A stretch of 6,923 nt of DNA from Planctomycetota bacterium (GTDB lineage: Bacteria; Planctomycetota; Planctomycetia; Pirellulales; Lacipirellulaceae), in the NCBI GenBank assembly GCA_024278035.1, contig JAJRUA010000181.1, positions 1 to 6,923 on the forward strand. Reading direction: 5' to 3'. Each line of letters opens with the position of its first letter. Position 1 is the first letter of the stretch. Position numbers and translations under genes: made by a program. The notes beneath the pieces are model-generated. The model was not told where the DNA came from. It did no database searches and saw nothing but the letters and a program-made list of their open reading frames with translations. Below are positions 5,767-6,923 of this stretch, piece by piece.

Positions 5767-6923
5767 TCACCCTACGTTCAGTCGTGGCGTGTAGCGACGC
5801 ACCAAATCGGCCCACAGGGGCCCTCGGTACGCATCGCTGGGTAGTTCCTCGACCGTAAGAATCGACACCTGCGCCACCAGACGATCCATCGTACGCGAAC
5901 TCTTGTGCGACGCCAGTCGACGCCCCAGGTCGGTCGTTTCGCCCACATAAACGGCCCGTTTATCGGCTCCGCGCAAAAGATAAATCCCCGTCACACCGTC
6001 GAGCCGATCGACTCGCATTCGTCCCCACGCTTGGAAACGACTAAAGTCGCGCGTTGCCAGCACGTAGTCGTACTTTTTGGCCTCCGCTGCTAGCCCGTGC
6101 TGTCCCTTCCGCTGCCGCAGGGCCGCCCAACGAGCGACCGCTGCCGAAATCTCGCCATGCTTTTTACCCAAGTGCTTACTGGCCGTGCGGTCAAAGAAAA
6201 AACCTTTGCTCGGCGAACTAAACAACTCATCGAGTGACGTGCCCGGGAACTTCCGCTGCGACTCGGCCCAGGCAATCTCTGCCGCGTGGGCACACTGGTC
6301 AAGGTCGTCTGCCGAGACGGTCGATTTTTGCAACGCAATCTTCGGCATTTTCCCCGACTTGCGAAGCCGAAGCAGCTCATGATTCCAATCGCTCGGTCTG
6401 CCTATCAGTCCCGCCTTGGCACAAGTCGCATGAAACGCCTCTTGTAGCCGAGGATCGCAAAGAAGCCAATCGACCGAATGCCCCTCGTGAGTCGAAAGAA
6501 AGGCATCCACGATCGCCTGGCGAGTAAGGTCCCGCAGCGAAGCAGGCGAGCCCTCGGCGTCCCTCCTTCGGCGGATATTCGACGCCGGAGATTCCTGGAG
6601 AGTCTCTGGCGCCCTGTCCAGAAAAAGCCGGCGCTGCCGAGGATCGTCCGCGACCCTTGCATCCGAAGTAGAAAGAGTGGCCGCCGTGGTCGGGGACGAC
6701 ACGGCTCGCACGGCATTTTCCTCAGGTTCCGTCTTTCTTCTTTCCTCTTCTTCCTTCACCATTGGATGCCCCTTGAGTCGGCGTCCTTTGGCGGTCGTCG
6801 GCGCACTTCGCACTGAATCAGCAGGCCCATTGAGCGTGTCGCCCCGATCGATCCCCGCAAGACGTTCGTTCCCGTACTTCACGTAGTCTTGCGAAAGCTC
6901 AAAGCCCAGCCAACGGCGGCCCA
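5767..6923 (-). CDS. DNA methyltransferase/GIY-YIG nuclease-domain fusion, C-terminal part
   Basis: Partial: the frame is open to the right edge, giving 384 residues plus TGA. Residues are numbered from the first full codon (6919-6921). Residues 1-36 (GRRWLGFELSQDY, then RLAGIDRGDTLNGP) resemble the segment that follows motif I in N4/N6 DNA methyltransferases, so the methyltransferase core should lie just outside the window. A disordered-looking charged linker (~37-125) follows, with QRRLF (96-100). Next is a helical region (~126-275) containing DWNHELLRLRKSGKMPK (178-194), which I vaguely associate with the tails of similar methyltransferases; no fold is assigned. Last is a GIY-YIG domain (~306-384): GIY 312-314, YVG 325-327, R335, H339 and PRLN N382. 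The usual metal-binding Glu, 12 residues before the Asn, is W370. A GTG at 6880-6882 and ATG at 6760-6762 could be internal starts, but in-frame methyltransferase sequence upstream argues against them. Possible role: one-piece restriction-modification, or a methyltransferase with an accessory DNA-binding domain. Confidence 0.85.
   Translation of the reverse strand, partial: GRRWLGFELSQDYVKYGNERLAGIDRGDTLNGPADSVRSAPTTAKGRRLKGHPMVKEEEERRKTEPEENAVRAVSSPTTAATLSTSDARVADDPRQRRLFLDRAPETLQESPASNIRRRRDAEGSPASLRDLTRQAIVDAFLSTHEGHSVDWLLCDPRLQEAFHATCAKAGLIGRPSDWNHELLRLRKSGKMPKIALQKSTVSADDLDQCAHAAEIAWAESQRKFPGTSLDELFSSPSKGFFFDRTASKHLGKKHGEISAAVARWAALRQRKGQHGLAAEAKKYDYVLATRDFSRFQAWGRMRVDRLDGVTGIYLLRGADKRAVYVGETTDLGRRLASHKSSRTMDRLVAQVSILTVEELPSDAYRGPLWADLVRRYTPRLNVG

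Noticed and set aside
6760..6882. GTG at 6882 or ATG at 6762 as the true start of the minus-strand gene
   Set aside because: Upstream in-frame codons to the window edge encode a recognisable methyltransferase segment, so these are internal codons. An internal start cannot be excluded fully.
1..6923. tRNA or rRNA genes, CRISPR array, transposase or IS ends
   Set aside because: No cloverleaf or rRNA-like segments, no spaced identical repeats of CRISPR type, and no transposase-like protein were seen on either strand.

Overview
This window looks like part of a chromosome from a member of the Planctomycetota, probably the Pirellulales. The lineage is inferred from four things: a large eukaryotic-type Ser/Thr kinase with the planctomycete layout (short N-terminal helical region, zinc-ribbon-like Cys4 motif, kinase, one membrane segment, coiled coil and TPR-like tail); moderately high GC; long repeat-rich intergenic gaps; and weak or missing Shine-Dalgarno sites on some genes. 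No 16S or other marker gene is present, so the assignment rests on style and is not proven.

Layout. Positions 1-141 are non-coding and hold three tandem 10-bp degenerate repeats and a possible -10 box. Positions 142-2355 (+) encode a membrane-anchored Ser/Thr protein kinase. Positions 2356-2633 are a gap with a REP-like hairpin, a possible -10 box, and an inverted plus direct repeat just before the next gene. Positions 2634-4025 (+) encode NADP-type glutamate dehydrogenase (gdhA). Positions 4026-4404 are a 379-nt gap with a strong 12-bp hairpin after gdhA, a possible promoter, a potentially structured leader, and short CTAGCAACT repeats just before lysA. Positions 4405-5745 (+) encode an E. 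coli-type diaminopimelate decarboxylase (lysA). Positions 5767 to the right edge (-) encode the C-terminal part of a protein that converges on lysA with a 21-nt gap. It starts, off the edge, as a DNA methyltransferase and ends in a GIY-YIG nuclease domain.

How the genes relate. GdhA makes glutamate from ammonium and 2-oxoglutarate. LysA performs the last step of lysine synthesis from meso-diaminopimelate. Both are ordinary nitrogen and amino-acid housekeeping genes, and the long hairpin-containing gap suggests separate transcripts. The kinase is a stand-alone signalling gene with no obvious partner here.

The most unusual item is the minus-strand methyltransferase/GIY-YIG fusion. It keeps the two Tyr, the Arg, the His and the Asn of the Eco29kI-like active site, but has Trp where the metal-binding Glu should be. 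The second is a 12-G run exactly in the glycine-rich loop of the kinase. A gain or loss of one G would hit a stop codon within 60 nt, which is the geometry of a phase-variable (contingency) switch.
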